64,000 nt of DNA from Hymenobacter lapidarius (GTDB lineage Bacteria > Bacteroidota > Bacteroidia > Cytophagales > Hymenobacteraceae), in the NCBI RefSeq assembly GCF_001816145.1, contig NZ_MDZB01000074.1:1-64000 (forward strand), written 5' to 3'. Under the pieces are notes generated by a model, which searched no databases, was not told where the DNA came from, and saw nothing but the letters and a program-made list of their open reading frames with translations. Below, piece by piece: positions 7,276 through 16,766 of the stretch. The translations under genes were made by a program, and so were the position numbers. Position 1 is the first letter of the stretch. Each line of letters begins with the position of its first letter.

Positions 7276-9096
7276 CTATTTGGCGGAGCCGAGCCACCGG
7301 GCCAGCACGCGCTGCTGGGCAGCGGTGGGGGCCGCTACGGGCTGAATCTGATACTTGCGGTCCAGGTTGGCCAGGGTTTTGAGCGTGACGTCGCGGGTGA
7401 GGCCGTCGCGGCGGACCTGCAGCTTCATCTCGGTGCCCACGGGGCTGGTGATGAGCGATTGCGCCGATTCGTTGCTGGGCGCTACGCCATTGATGAGCAG
7501 CACTTCGTCGTTGGGGCTGAGGCCCCCGTCCCAGGCTGCGCCGCCGCGCACCACACTGGCCACGAGCAATTTGCCGGTACGGTTGCTGAAATTAGCTCCC
7601 AGCGTTCCGGTGCTGGCAAGGGGCGCACTCGTGATGGCAAGACCAGCGTAGCCCAGCGCCGTGGCGTAGTCGAGCGTTTTGGTGCCGTACACGCTGTTGC
7701 TGAAGAATTCATCGTAGCGGCGGCCGGCCACCTGCGCCACGGCATCCTGAAACTCCTTGTCGGTAAAGCCGCGGTTGGCTTTCTTGTAGTAGGTGTCGTA
7801 GAGCAGGCGGAACACGTCGTCGAGGTGTTTTTCGCCCTTGGTGGCTTCGGCGATGTTTAGGTCGAGCAAGGTGCCGATGAGGTCGCCTTTGGCGTAGTAG
7901 TTGATTTCGCTATTCCGGGAGTTCTCGTTCTGCCGGTACGATTTAATCCAGGCATCGAAGCTGGATTCCGCGGCCGACTGCACGCGGTTGCCGGGCGTGT
8001 TTTCCACGCTGCTGATGTCGTTAGCCAGCCCGTTGAGGAATTCCTCGCGCGTGGTGTAGCCGGCCCGCAGATTGATGACCTTGGAGTAATAGGTGGTGAT
8101 GCCCTCGCTCACCCACAGCATGTTGGTGTAGTTTTCCTGGTCGTAGTTGAACGGCCCCAGGGCCACCGGACGAATGCGCTTCACATTCCAGAGGTGGAAG
8201 TATTCGTGCGCCACCAGGCCCAGAAAGGACTTGTAGCCGGCCTCGGTGCCGTAGCTGTTGCGGGCCACTTCGAGGGTGGTAGAAAACTGGTGCTCGAGGC
8301 CGCCGCCGCCGCGCTCCAGGTTGTGCACAATGAAGAGGTAGCGGTCGAGCGGGTTCTGGCCCACCACGCGGTGCGCTTCCTCGCACACCTTCTTCATGTC
8401 GGCCAGCAGCTTGGTTTCGTCGGCATTGGAGTTGCCAAACATGGCCACCTGGTGCGGCGTGCCATTGGCATTGAACTCCAGCACCTTATGGTTGCCAATT
8501 TCCATGGGCGAGTCCACCAGCTCGTCGTAACTGCTCGATTTGTAGGTAAACTTGCCCGGCCCCGGCCGCAGCGACGTGCTCACCTGGGCCCAGCCAGCCG
8601 CGGGCTGCACCAATACGGTGCTGGCCAATGCCTTATTATCGGCGGGGTACATAAACACGCTGGCCCCGTTGAGGTAGCCGTGCTCACCATCGATGAAGGA
8701 CGTGCGCACGGTCAGGTCGAAGGCATACACCCGGTAGCTCACCTGGAAAGCCCCCTGCTTGGGGTGCCGCACGCGCCAGGTGTTCTTGTTTATCTTCTCG
8801 AAGCCGAGGGCCTGGCCGCTGGCGGTGCGGGCCTCAAAGCCCTCCACGTTTTTGGCGTACTCGCGCACCAAGTACGACCCCGGCGTCCAGACGGGCATCT
8901 TGATGTCGGTGTAGTCGGTGGGAAAGCCGCCCAACTCCATCTTCACTTCAAAGTAGTGCGTTTGGGGCGCGGGCATGGCCAGCGTGTACTTCAGGGTTGG
9001 CACGGCCGCAACGGGGGCGGCAGCGGCCGGCAGGCTGGTAGCCAACAAGCCGGCCAGCGCGGCCTGACAAAAGAGTTGTTTTGAATTTTGAAACAT
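7276..9096 (-). CDS. M61 family metallopeptidase with PDZ domain
   Basis: This 606-residue exported protease belongs to the glycyl-aminopeptidase (M61) family. A signal peptide covers the first 27 residues (FCQAALAGLLATSLPAAAAP). A beta-sandwich N-terminal domain is followed by the zinc site: HEYFHLWNVKRIRP near residue 297 supplies two His ligands and the catalytic Glu, and WVSEGITTYY about 30 residues later supplies the Glu ligand. A PDZ domain lies near residues 500-580 (GAAWDGGLSPNDEVLLINGV). Length and domain order are as expected for the family. It is convergent with kup and divergent from an NlpC/P60 gene. It probably degrades peptides in the periplasm. Confidence 0.93.
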   Translation of the reverse strand: MFQNSKQLFCQAALAGLLATSLPAAAAPVAAVPTLKYTLAMPAPQTHYFEVKMELGGFPTDYTDIKMPVWTPGSYLVREYAKNVEGFEARTASGQALGFEKINKNTWRVRHPKQGAFQVSYRVYAFDLTVRTSFIDGEHGYLNGASVFMYPADNKALASTVLVQPAAGWAQVSTSLRPGPGKFTYKSSSYDELVDSPMEIGNHKVLEFNANGTPHQVAMFGNSNADETKLLADMKKVCEEAHRVVGQNPLDRYLFIVHNLERGGGGLEHQFSTTLEVARNSYGTEAGYKSFLGLVAHEYFHLWNVKRIRPVALGPFNYDQENYTNMLWVSEGITTYYSKVINLRAGYTTREEFLNGLANDISSVENTPGNRVQSAAESSFDAWIKSYRQNENSRNSEINYYAKGDLIGTLLDLNIAEATKGEKHLDDVFRLLYDTYYKKANRGFTDKEFQDAVAQVAGRRYDEFFSNSVYGTKTLDYATALGYAGLAITSAPLASTGTLGANFSNRTGKLLVASVVRGGAAWDGGLSPNDEVLLINGVAPSNESAQSLITSPVGTEMKLQVRRDGLTRDVTLKTLANLDRKYQIQPVAAPTAAQQRVLARWLGSAK

Positions 9097-9124
9097 TAGA
9101 CGGTTGTGAGGTAAAGCAGGACCA

Positions 9125-9131
9125 CAAAGTA
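9125..9131 (-). promoter_or_regulatory. Possible -7 element of the M61 gene
   Basis: TACTTTG reads toward the M61 gene on the minus strand, 28 bp before its ATG. It is similar to the TACTTTGC elements at 35151 and 48444. Confidence 0.4.
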
Positions 9132-9226
9132 AATCCCCAGCGCCTGCTTTAACCTAGCCAGCGTCGGGGCCGTTAGCAACAAAGGCCGCGCTTACTCTTG
9201 GCGCTGCTTTTGCTCATTAAAAATTT

Positions 9227-9820
9227 ATGCGGTACATCTGGATGGTATTTGTGGGATTAATTACGGCCATGGTGCTCCTGCTGCCCCGGCTCAACGGCCC
9301 CGCGGGGGGCCCAGCCAAGCGCGCAATATGGGCCACCACCGAGGGCCGGGCCCCACGCCCGGCGGCCCGGCCCTCGGCTTTTGCGGTGGTGCGCGAAAGC
9401 GCGGCCACGCCCCCGGCAGGCCTGGCCGATAGCATTGTGGCCTTTGGCCTCGCGCAGCGGGGCACCCCGTACAGCTACGCCGGCACCTCCCCGCTCACGG
9501 GGTTCGACTGCTCGGGGTTTATCATGTTCGCTTTTGCGCGGTTTGGGGTGGCGGTGCCGCACTCCACGGCGCTGCTCATTGGGGTGGGCCGGCCCGTGCC
9601 GCGCACCCAGGCCCAGCGCGGCGACATCGTAGTTTTTACCGGCACCGTGGCCACCAGCACCGTGCCGGGCCACGCGGGCATTGTAATAACGCGGCCGGGC
9701 GAGGTGCCCATGCGCTTCGTGCACGCTTCCTCGGCCCGCCGCGAGTCCGGCGTAAAAATCAGCCAAGTGGAGGGCACCGACTACGAGCGGCGCTTCATGC
9801 AGGTGCGGCGGGTGCTATAG
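9227..9820 (+). CDS. NlpC/P60 family cell-wall hydrolase
   Basis: This 197-residue protein is a peptidoglycan peptidase of the CHAP/NlpC clan. An uncleaved anchor or signal peptide is at 3-20 (YIWMVFVGLITAMVLLL). The catalytic domain begins near residue 68 (DSIVAFGLAQRGTPYSYAG). The nucleophile Cys95 sits in FDCSGFI, the catalytic His149 in GHAGIVI, and a third polar residue is probably in FVHASS. GDIVVF is the usual motif before the His. The linker (residues 25-65) is rich in Ala, Pro and Arg. It is divergently transcribed from the M61 peptidase gene. Confidence 0.92.
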   Translation: MRYIWMVFVGLITAMVLLLPRLNGPAGGPAKRAIWATTEGRAPRPAARPSAFAVVRESAATPPAGLADSIVAFGLAQRGTPYSYAGTSPLTGFDCSGFIMFAFARFGVAVPHSTALLIGVGRPVPRTQAQRGDIVVFTGTVATSTVPGHAGIVITRPGEVPMRFVHASSARRESGVKISQVEGTDYERRFMQVRRVL

Positions 9821-10030
9821 AAAGGGTTGAGTTTTGAGGGCTGAATGTTGAATTCGCTGGGCTGGCGCGCGTCTGCGACGCGTGACCTACGGGTTCTAGC
9901 CTGTGGCTCGGAGGTGGGCGGTTTCTTGGGCCCTAGCACAAGTCGTTCGGCGGCGAACCGCAGGCTCGGCCCAGCCGGTCACGCGTCGCAGTGCGCGCCA
10001 GCCCAGCGAATTCAACATTCAACCCTTTAA
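9821..10030. repeat. Foldback element with 45-bp near-perfect inverted arms
   Basis: The left arm (9842-9887) starts TGAATGTTGAATTCGCTGGG and ends with GACGCGTGACC. It is inverted at 9977-10021 with one short difference (GT versus A) and encloses 89 bp. The outermost AAAGGGTTGA at 9821 also recurs inverted next to the right arm, and the left side carries an extra 14-bp near-duplication. No gene fits inside. It looks like a MITE or other foldback repeat. Confidence 0.75.
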
Positions 10031-10189
10031 ACTCCTTAAACGCAGCGATGCCCGGCCTGCCTCTGCCGTCCCACTAAAGGGCGGCTGGGCAAACCAGGCA
10101 TCTAATCCTTCAAATCTTACCGAGCGGCGAAACTGGGGTACAGTTCCGGCGTCCACTCCTTAGAGATAAGACCTGGCCGAATGTGGGCA

Positions 10190-10319
10190 GCCTTAGGAGC
10201 TACCCCACGAAGCTGTTGTTAGGCGCGTACTGCGGTGAAGCGTACGACATTCGACAGGCTTGGCAGGATTTGTTTGGGACTACTAGACATTTTGTACCTC
10301 CTTTCTTTACGTTCGACAT
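10190..10319 (-). other. Unassigned short-ORF or small-RNA locus on the minus strand
   Basis: Two overlapping minus-strand frames compete. One starts at ATG 10290 five bases after a perfect AGGAGGT and reads MSSSPKQILPSLSNVV... for 23 codons to TAA (10221-10219). The same frame then stays open for 33 more codons to a TAA at about 10120. The other starts at ATG 10319 and gives 39 residues with three Cys (TKCLVVPNKSCQACRMSY) to TAG at 10200. A good promoter lies upstream at 10388-10418. Codon third positions are only about 55% GC in either frame, unlike neighbouring genes. Neither product is recognised; an RNA with regulatory function is equally possible. Confidence 0.35.
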
Positions 10320-10387
10320 AACCTCACCCGCGCGGCCCAGCACCTTAGGGTTGCTTGGGTAAGGCCGTAGCACTCACTACTGAGCGG

Positions 10388-10418
10388 TAAAGTTAATAGC
10401 GGGAACTAAGGTTCAAAA
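10388..10418 (-). promoter_or_regulatory. Promoter of the minus-strand short-ORF locus
   Basis: On the minus strand TTTTG (10418-10414) is followed after 18 bp by TAACTTTA (10395-10388), close to the -33 TTTG / -7 TAnnTTTG arrangement. The predicted leader to ATG 10290 is about 90 nt and contains the small hairpin CTCA-GTAG-TGAG. Confidence 0.5.
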
Positions 10419-10635
10419 TTTGCGGCGTTTTTTTTCAACAAAACCGCCCGGATTATAGCTTTAGCGCTGATTTACAGGTTTCTTTTTTTGTATCCGTGCT
10501 CCATTACCGCCCCTTTTTTAGGCAAGACAGAACTTGGCCGTAAACTTGCCTTTACCACGTCAGCCGTTCCAGCGGGCCCACTAAAAATTTCGCCTTATCT
10601 TTTCTCCTCAACTCCACCCAAACGTTCAACAACAA

Positions 10636-11076
10636 ATGAAAAAAACACTGCTCTTCGTTTTCGCCCTCGTGCTGGGCCTGACGAGTATGGCCTCCGCCCA
10701 GACCATGTCGCCCCTCGGGATTTGGACCAACTCGGAAAAGAAAGCCACGTTCGAGATTTACAAGTGCGGCGACAAGCTCTGCGGTAAAATCGTGAGCCTG
10801 ACCGTGCCCAACGACCCCGCTACGGGCAAGCCCAAAACCGACACCCAAAACCCCAACGCCAAGCTCCGGAGCCGCCCCCGGTTGGGCATGGTGTTCATGC
10901 AGGGCTTTGAATACGACGACGACAACAAGTGGGACGATGGCAAAATCTACGACCCGGAAAGCGGCAAATCCTATTCGTGCTACATGAAGATGGAGAACGC
11001 CAACACCATGGAAGTGAAGGGCTACATCGGCTTCTCGCTCATCGGCAAATCCCAGACCTGGACGCGGGTTAAATAA
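10636..11076 (+). CDS. DUF2147 family secreted protein
   Basis: This 146-residue protein has a clear signal peptide (KKTLLFVFALVLGLTSMASAQ). The remainder matches the DUF2147 pattern: a start like SPLGIWTNSEKKATFEIYKC, a conserved pair of Cys in KCGDKLCGKIV, the GKIYDPESGKSYSCYM segment and a final GKSQTWTRV. The family is periplasmic or surface-exposed and of unknown biochemical role. The gene has its own terminator downstream. A TATCTTTT at about 10596-10603 is a plausible -7 element, leaving a 32-bp leader. Confidence 0.9.
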   Translation: MKKTLLFVFALVLGLTSMASAQTMSPLGIWTNSEKKATFEIYKCGDKLCGKIVSLTVPNDPATGKPKTDTQNPNAKLRSRPRLGMVFMQGFEYDDDNKWDDGKIYDPESGKSYSCYMKMENANTMEVKGYIGFSLIGKSQTWTRVK

Positions 11077-11105
11077 CACCTGCCCGGCTTGCACATCGCA
11101 ACTGG

Positions 11106-11139
11106 CAAGGCCGGTCCTTTTCGCAAAGGGCCGGCCTTT
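11106..11139 (+). terminator. Terminator of the DUF2147 gene
   Basis: AAGGCCGGTCCTTT pairs with AAAGGGCCGGCCTT around TCGC and is followed by TG-interrupted T residues. Confidence 0.8.
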
Positions 11140-11258
11140 GTTTGTGGCACCCCATTGCCAAACGGAGCAATGGGGGCGGCTTAAAACGTGGCTTTCGTCG
11201 CATCCGCCCTAAACTATTTACCCAAGCGGGTGTTTCGTCAGCAGTTCTCTCGCACGCT

Positions 11259-11893
11259 TTGTTCAACTTCATTCATAATCTGTTTCGCCCCCAGGCGGCT
11301 GCTCCGGCGGCCTGGCACGCGGTGGTGCTGTCGCCCGCTCAGGCGAAGCGCCATGCCCGCTGGGTAGCGCAGCGTGTGTACCTGAACTGGCTCGCTCCGT
11401 ATTTCAAAGCGTACCACTTGCGCAAGGGCGGCGCGGCGGGCACCCGGGGTTTCCAGGTGCAGCTGGTGCAGGAACAGGGCAGCCAGGGCGCCCTGCTGCT
11501 GTATCATGCCAGCATTGGGCCCGGCAACTTCCGGCACTTCTTTGAGCACCTGGGCGAGCGGCTGGTAAACCTGGGCTACCACCGCGCTTGTGCCGACAAG
11601 CTGGCCAACCAGCACGAGCACCACACTGAAACCACGCTCAAGCAGTTTTTCAAGCCCAACCCCACCGACTCCCCCAAACCGGGCACTGCAACCAACGGTT
11701 TGGCCTGGTTACCATAGACCTAGTCGATGTGGACGACCAGCCCGTATTTATCCGCATCGCCAGCAACGCCGTTCTCGAGCCGTGGTTTACGCCGGCCTGC
11801 TCTTTCGATGAGCTACTGCAAGCACTACTTGACGCGCCTCCCCCCAATGAGACTACCGAGGCACTGATTCCGGTGTATCACTCCATGTTTTAG
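11259..11893 (+). pseudogene. Frameshifted hypothetical gene
   Basis: Two coding-looking frames abut. The first runs to a stop at 11717 and includes FNFIHNLFRP, FQVQLVQEQGSQGALLLYHAS and HASIGPGNFRHFFEHLGERL. The second, one base out of phase, continues with CNQRFGLVTIDLVDVDDQPV, PWFTPACSFDELLQALLDAP and ends at TAG 11893. A CCCCC run at 11671-11675 is the likely shift point. No in-frame ATG exists at the 5' end; TTG at 11259 is the best start. The restored protein would be about 210 residues. No family is recognised. It could be a decaying gene or an assembly indel. Confidence 0.5.
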
Positions 11894-11932
11894 CCGATGC
11901 CGTCTCTTTACTAACAACTGTTCAGTAACCCA

Positions 11933-12045
11933 AACCGTCTGTCATCCTGAGCTTGCGAAGACCTTCTCACAACTGCTTCATTGGCATTTCCTCCAATTGA
12001 CAGCTAGTTGATAAGGTCCTTCGCAACTCAGGACGACGAACGGTT
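11933..12045. repeat. Interspersed imperfect palindrome (GTCATCCTGAGC type)
   Basis: AACCGTCTGTCATCCTGAG at the left is inverted at the right end with three mismatches, and GCGAAG-ACCTT pairs with AAGGTCCTTCGC internally. Related elements are at 19113, 26261 and 49794. Confidence 0.6.
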
Positions 12046-12063
12046 TCAAGTGCTGAGTAATTA

Positions 12064-12108
12064 CCAAAAAGAGCCCCTTTCAACAATGTTGAAAGGGGCT
12101 CTTTTTGG
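12064..12108. terminator. Bidirectional terminator between convergent genes
   Basis: A perfect 21-bp stem starts CCAAAAAGAGCCCCTTTCAA and has a 3-base loop. With A and T tracts on either side it can stop transcription from both directions (the broken gene and the M1 peptidase). Confidence 0.9.
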
Positions 12109-12129
12109 TTGAAAGAAAGCGTGACAGCG

Positions 12130-14209
12130 CTACTCCTTCACAAACTGCCCGCGCCCGGCGGGCTGGCCCTGCGCGCTCGTTAGGAGCAGGTAGTACAAGC
12201 CCGGCCGCAGGGCCCGCGTGTCGAGCTGTGGCTGGCTGGCGCTCACGGATTGGCGCAGCACCAGCCGGCCCGTGGCGTCCCGCACTTGGGCAGCAGCCGG
12301 GGCAGCGGCGAGGCCCACCAAATTCAGCTCGTGGTGGCAGGGGTTGGGGTACAGCCCCAGGGCTGGCAGGGCGGCGTTGGGCCGGGTGGCCAGCAGGGTG
12401 TTGTCGCGGGTTGGGGCAGCGGCGGGCAAGTCCAGCAGCCACTGGTCGGGGTCGACTACGACGCTGGCCACTTCGCCAGGGACTGTTAGCTCGAAGTTTC
12501 GCGGGGCTGTGACTGCCTCAGGCGCAGGTTTGGGTGGTGCCGTTGGTGAAGGTGAGCAGGTAGTCGACATCTGTTTCGAAAAATGGGGTCACGGCCGGTT
12601 GCGAAACCGATTCGTCTACCCGCAACACGAAGCGGTTGCCGCCCTGGTTCCAGCGCCCGGTGAAGGTGGGGTAGCCACGGCCGCGGTACCATTGCCGAAA
12701 GAAATAGTCCAGCGACCGGCCCGCTTCGGCCTCAAACACCCGCTGCAGGTCGGCGGTGCGGGCCGTGCCCCCGCGAAACTGGCTCTGGTAGGTGCGCAGC
12801 GCCCGGAAGAACCTGGCATCGTCATTCAGCAGGTACCGCAGCATATGAATCACGCCCGCGCCCTTTTTGTAGCTTAGGTAATAGTCGAAAATGCGGGCCA
12901 CCGACGTGGTGTCGGTCACGTATAAGCTGCCGCCGCTGAACTGCGCGAGGCGGTGGGCCTCGTTCATCCAGCCGCGGGCATTGGCAGGAGTGCTGAAGGC
13001 CTGCAGCGACAGGTACTCGCCGTAGGACGCAAAGCCTTCATTGAGCCAGATATCTTCCCAGCTGGCGCAGGTCACGTTGTTGCCGAACCACTGGTGAAAC
13101 AGCTCGTGGGCCGTGAGGGTGAAAGAAAAACCATCCTGCGTGGTCATGGTCTGGTGCTCCATGCCGCCAGAGATGGGCGCGGTTGCGTGCCCGTATTTTT
13201 CATCGGCAAAAGGATACAGCCCCGCCAGAACCGAGAAGTTTTCAATAAAGCCCGGCGTCAGGTCGATTCGGCTTTTCCAGAAGTCGAGGTAGCTCTGGTT
13301 ATAAACGTAATTGACGATGGCAATGCGCGGGCCACCCACGGGGTTGGCGTAGTTCACGTACTCCACGTAGGGCGCCACGGCCACCGATACGAGGTAATAG
13401 GCAATGGGATGGCGCGATTTCCACTCGTAGCGCACCTTATTGCCGGCCACGGGCACGGTGCGCACCAGCACGCCATTGGAGCCCACCTTGTTGGTGGCTG
13501 CGGTGGTCACCCACACGTCCACCGAGTCGGCTTTGTCGGTGAGTACCTGCTTGCAGGGAAACCACTCGTGCGCCGAAAACGGCTCCGACAGCGACCAGGT
13601 GACGTTGTATGGAAATTTTGGAGAGCCGTTAACGGGTTCCAGATGTACGTCTTTGCGGTTGCTGAGCCCGTTGCCGATGGCCGCCGACTGCCCGCTCGGC
13701 GCCGTGCCATGGTAGTAGATGCGGGCGTCAACCAAGGAATTGGCCGTTGCTACTACCGCGAGCTTGGCGGTGGCATCGGGGCCCTTGTGCCGAACGCCGG
13801 GCGACTTGCGCCCGTCCACCACCACGGAATCTATAAGCAGGCTAGCGGCGCTGGCAGCCGAGCCGGCAGGCGCCTGGTAGAGCTCAAAAGCCAGCGAATC
13901 AAGCGGCTGGCTGCCTACCCGCAAGCGCATGAGCACCGACCCGGCCACGTTGAGCGAGGTATTTTCCAGGGCCAGGTCCAGCTTGTAGTACTTCACGTCG
14001 TAGCGGTCCATCTTGCGGCGGTGGGGCACCGAGGTGGTGGTGGCTCGCAGGGCCGACTTTACGCGGCCCGTGGCGCACACCTGCCCGCCGGTGAGCAGTT
14101 CCTGGCTAACGGTCCGGGGCAGCATACCCGGCACCGGGGCCTGGGCTTGCGCAATCCCGATAGTAGCAATTAAAACACTCAGGGTAAGCCAGTAGGGAGA
14201 CAGACGCAT
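12130..14209 (-). pseudogene. M1 family aminopeptidase with T9SS C-terminal sorting domain (two apparent frameshifts)
   Basis: The main frame encodes a signal peptide (LSPYWLTLSVLIATIGIAQA), a beta-sandwich N-domain and a gluzincin catalytic domain: GGMEHQTM in place of the usual GAMEN, HELFHQWFGN and, downstream, LNEGFASYGEYL. It stops at 12518 after TFTNGTTQT. The remaining protein continues in other frames: LRLRQSQPRE, then FELTVPGEVASVVVDPDQWL and a sorting domain with LYPNPCHHEL and a final GRGQFVKE. Adding one C near 12537 and one A near 12498 (minus-strand bases) restores a 693-residue protein. The ATG at 14209 is preferred because it directly precedes the signal peptide. It is a secreted zinc exopeptidase delivered to the surface by T9SS. 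Confidence 0.85.
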
Positions 14210-14362
14210 GCAGGAAACGGAAAGGCAAAACAAAGGAAATGCGCCTTTGCCAACGTAATATAATGCACTGCCGCGGAGGCGGCGGTTCACGCGGGCAAAG
14301 GACGGGGCTGGTGCCGGTTCTCAAACTGTAGACGGCCCTGAAGTAGTTGCATTTTACGGCCG

Positions 14363-14371
14363 TATATTTCG
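14363..14371 (+). promoter_or_regulatory. -7 element of the secreted 756-residue protein gene
   Basis: TATATTTCG lies 38 bp before ATG 14410 and fits the TAnnTTTG pattern. The same intergenic region must also drive the divergent M1 gene. Confidence 0.45.
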
Positions 14372-14409
14372 GCTTCAACCGCATTTGGTTCGCTCCTTTT
14401 CCCTGCTCG

Positions 14410-16680
14410 ATGCCTTTTTATTTCCGCTTGTCCGGCCCGGCATGGTCAGCCATCGTGCTGTTTGCATGCAGTTGGCTCGTGCTCGTCGGCCCGGCATGGG
14501 GCACGCACATTGTGGGCGGCGAAATGGAGTTGGTGCACGGCACTGGAGATGCGTACACGCTGCAGCTCAACCTGTATTTTGATGCCGCCAACGGCAGTCC
14601 CAGCGCCCTGGACGGGGAATTGACGGCCAGCATTTTCGAAAAAAGCACCAACCGGCGGATGGCTAATGTGTTGATGCCGCTGGTGAACAACACGTTTGTC
14701 AACTACACCAACCCGGCCTGCGTGAAGTCTACGCTGAGCACGCGGCGGCTGGTGTACAGCCGGGCTATTATCCTGGCGCCTACCATTTACAACAGCCCAC
14801 AGGGCTACTACGTGGCCGTGGAGCGCTGCTGCCGCAACAACAGCATCAGCAACATTCAGTCGCCCAACACCGCGGCGCAGGCTTTTTACCTCGAGTTTCC
14901 GGCCGTGGTGCGGCGCGGGCAGCCTTTCATCGACTCCACGCCCCGCATCTTTCCGCCGCTGGCCGACTACGCGTGCATCAACGAGCTGTTTTACTACGAT
15001 TTTGCGGGCCAGGATGCCGACGGAGACTCGCTGGTCTACGACATGGTGACGCCGCTCAATGGCAATTCGTTCTCGGACCTGCCCAAGCCTGCCGCGGCCG
15101 GCCCCGCCCCCTACCCCCTCATTACCTGGAAGCCAGGGCTGAGCACCGCCAACCAGATTCCGGGTGCCCCCACGCTGGCCATCCACGCGCAAACGGGCCG
15201 CCTCACGGTGCGGCCCACCGACCAGGGCCTGTTCGTGTTTGGGGTGCGGTGCACGGAGTACCGCGGGGGCGAGAAAATTGGTGAAACCCGGCGCGACTTC
15301 CAGCTGATGGTGCGCTCGGACTGCGCCATCAACACCAAACCCAGCCTGGCGCTGCTGCCCGCGCCCACGGGCCGGTTGGCCTATCGCCCGGGCCGCGACA
15401 CCCTGCGGCTGGTGCCCGGTGGCAACCGCTGCGTGCGCGTGCTCTTCACCGACGCCGACCGGAATTCCCGCCTCTCGCTGTCGTTAAAAGCGGTCAATTT
15501 TTCGGGGCTGCTGCCCAATTTTACCACGGCCACCAGTGGCGCGGTGCGCAGCCCCGGCGCACCCGACACCCTCACGGCCACCCTCTGCTTTCCGGAATGC
15601 ATTGACACCAAGGGCAAGGTGTTTTTGCTGGACGTGGTGGTGGGCGACGATGGCTGCAGCCTGCCCAAACGCGACACCGTGCGGGTGGCGTTTACGGCCA
15701 TGCGGCCGCCCAATTCCCCGCCGCGCCTGTCGACCACCGCCGTTCCAACCCTGCCAATACGCGCCCGCATCGGCGATTTACTCAGCTTCGACGTCATCGG
15801 CACCGACCCTGATAATGACGCGGTGCAGCTGGAAATGACGGGGCGGGGCTTCAACCCTGCCGACCTTGGAGCCACGCTCTCGCAGGGCACGCAAGGGGCC
15901 GAGCGGCGCGGCCGCTTCACGTGGCGCGTAGACTGCCGGGCCGTGGGGCCGGACTCGGTTTTCAACTTTATGTTCGCGGCTGCCACGTCGCCCTGCAACG
16001 AGCGGCAGGCGGCCAGCGTGACCGTACCCATCATTGTGAGCTACCGCAACCAAGCGCCTACTTTGGCCTCTACGCTGCCACTGGCCAAAGCTGCCGAGAT
16101 ACCGCTAATTGAGCTGCCGTTGGGACAGCGCTACACGGCCACCTTCACGGGTATAGACCTGAACCGCGACGGTCTGACGCTGACGGCTACGGGCAGCTCG
16201 ATTGATGGAAAAGAAGGATTCGACCTAGCTGCGGCGGGCATGCGCTTCGAGGCCAGGAACGGCACCGGCACCGCCAGTGGCACGTTTACCTGGGACGTGA
16301 GCTGTGCCGCCGCCAACCTGCGCCGCAGCCTCATCGTGACCTTTCAGCTGGTGGATGCCACCTGCAAGCCCCTGCCGCAGGTGCAGCGCGTGCAGCTGCA
16401 AGTGAAAAGCCCCGACACCCTGGCCGTGAAGCTCTACAACGTCATCACCCCCAACCGCGACGGGCAAAACGACTACTTCCGGCTGCCCGACCTGCCGCCC
16501 AACTTCTGCGATGCCCGCTTTGGCAGCCTAAAAATATACACCCGCTGGGGGCAGCAGGTGTACGAGTCAACGGACCGGGAATTCCGCTGGCCCGGCCAGG
16601 GCACGGGCGGCGTGTACTACTACTACGTGACCTACACCGACGGCCGCAAGTACCGCGGCTGGCTGGAGGTTATTCCGTAG
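14410..16680 (+). CDS. Gliding motility-associated C-terminal domain (CHU_C-type) secreted protein
   Basis: The 756-residue protein has a signal peptide ending near VLVGPAWG, followed by THIVGGEMELVH, a start typical of large secreted Bacteroidota proteins. The body is a series of beta-sandwich, cadherin-like modules (GTDPDNDAVQLEM, GIDLNRDGLTLTATG) with paired Cys. The last 85 residues form a gliding-motility-associated C-terminal domain: LYNVITPNRDGQNDYFRLPD, LKIYTRWGQQVYES and GGVYYYYVTYTDGRKYRGWL. This domain directs export by T9SS and surface attachment. ATG 14410 is chosen over the upstream frame opening because of the signal peptide and promoter. An adhesin or matrix role is likely but not shown. 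Confidence 0.9.
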   Translation: MPFYFRLSGPAWSAIVLFACSWLVLVGPAWGTHIVGGEMELVHGTGDAYTLQLNLYFDAANGSPSALDGELTASIFEKSTNRRMANVLMPLVNNTFVNYTNPACVKSTLSTRRLVYSRAIILAPTIYNSPQGYYVAVERCCRNNSISNIQSPNTAAQAFYLEFPAVVRRGQPFIDSTPRIFPPLADYACINELFYYDFAGQDADGDSLVYDMVTPLNGNSFSDLPKPAAAGPAPYPLITWKPGLSTANQIPGAPTLAIHAQTGRLTVRPTDQGLFVFGVRCTEYRGGEKIGETRRDFQLMVRSDCAINTKPSLALLPAPTGRLAYRPGRDTLRLVPGGNRCVRVLFTDADRNSRLSLSLKAVNFSGLLPNFTTATSGAVRSPGAPDTLTATLCFPECIDTKGKVFLLDVVVGDDGCSLPKRDTVRVAFTAMRPPNSPPRLSTTAVPTLPIRARIGDLLSFDVIGTDPDNDAVQLEMTGRGFNPADLGATLSQGTQGAERRGRFTWRVDCRAVGPDSVFNFMFAAATSPCNERQAASVTVPIIVSYRNQAPTLASTLPLAKAAEIPLIELPLGQRYTATFTGIDLNRDGLTLTATGSSIDGKEGFDLAAAGMRFEARNGTGTASGTFTWDVSCAAANLRRSLIVTFQLVDATCKPLPQVQRVQLQVKSPDTLAVKLYNVITPNRDGQNDYFRLPDLPPNFCDARFGSLKIYTRWGQQVYESTDREFRWPGQGTGGVYYYYVTYTDGRKYRGWLEVIP

Positions 16681-16766
16681 GTTTTCACCTTCGGCGGGCT
16701 TAGTAGTGGTTCTTAGCTGAGTTTACGCAGCTACTGGGCTGGTGCACGCCAGCCACCAGCCAACGG

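Noticed and set aside
7276..9096. Long plus-strand frame (8194-9084) opposite the M61 gene
   Set aside because: It is a shadow of the M61 coding strand, caused by high GC at third positions; no signal or family feature.
10052..10115. GC-rich hairpins suggesting tmRNA, RNase P or another known RNA
   Set aside because: No recognisable tmRNA tag, RNase P or SRP RNA motif was found on either strand.
12953..14173. 406-codon plus-strand frame opposite the M1 peptidase
   Set aside because: The opposite strand has conserved catalytic motifs; this frame is a GC-rich shadow with no domain.
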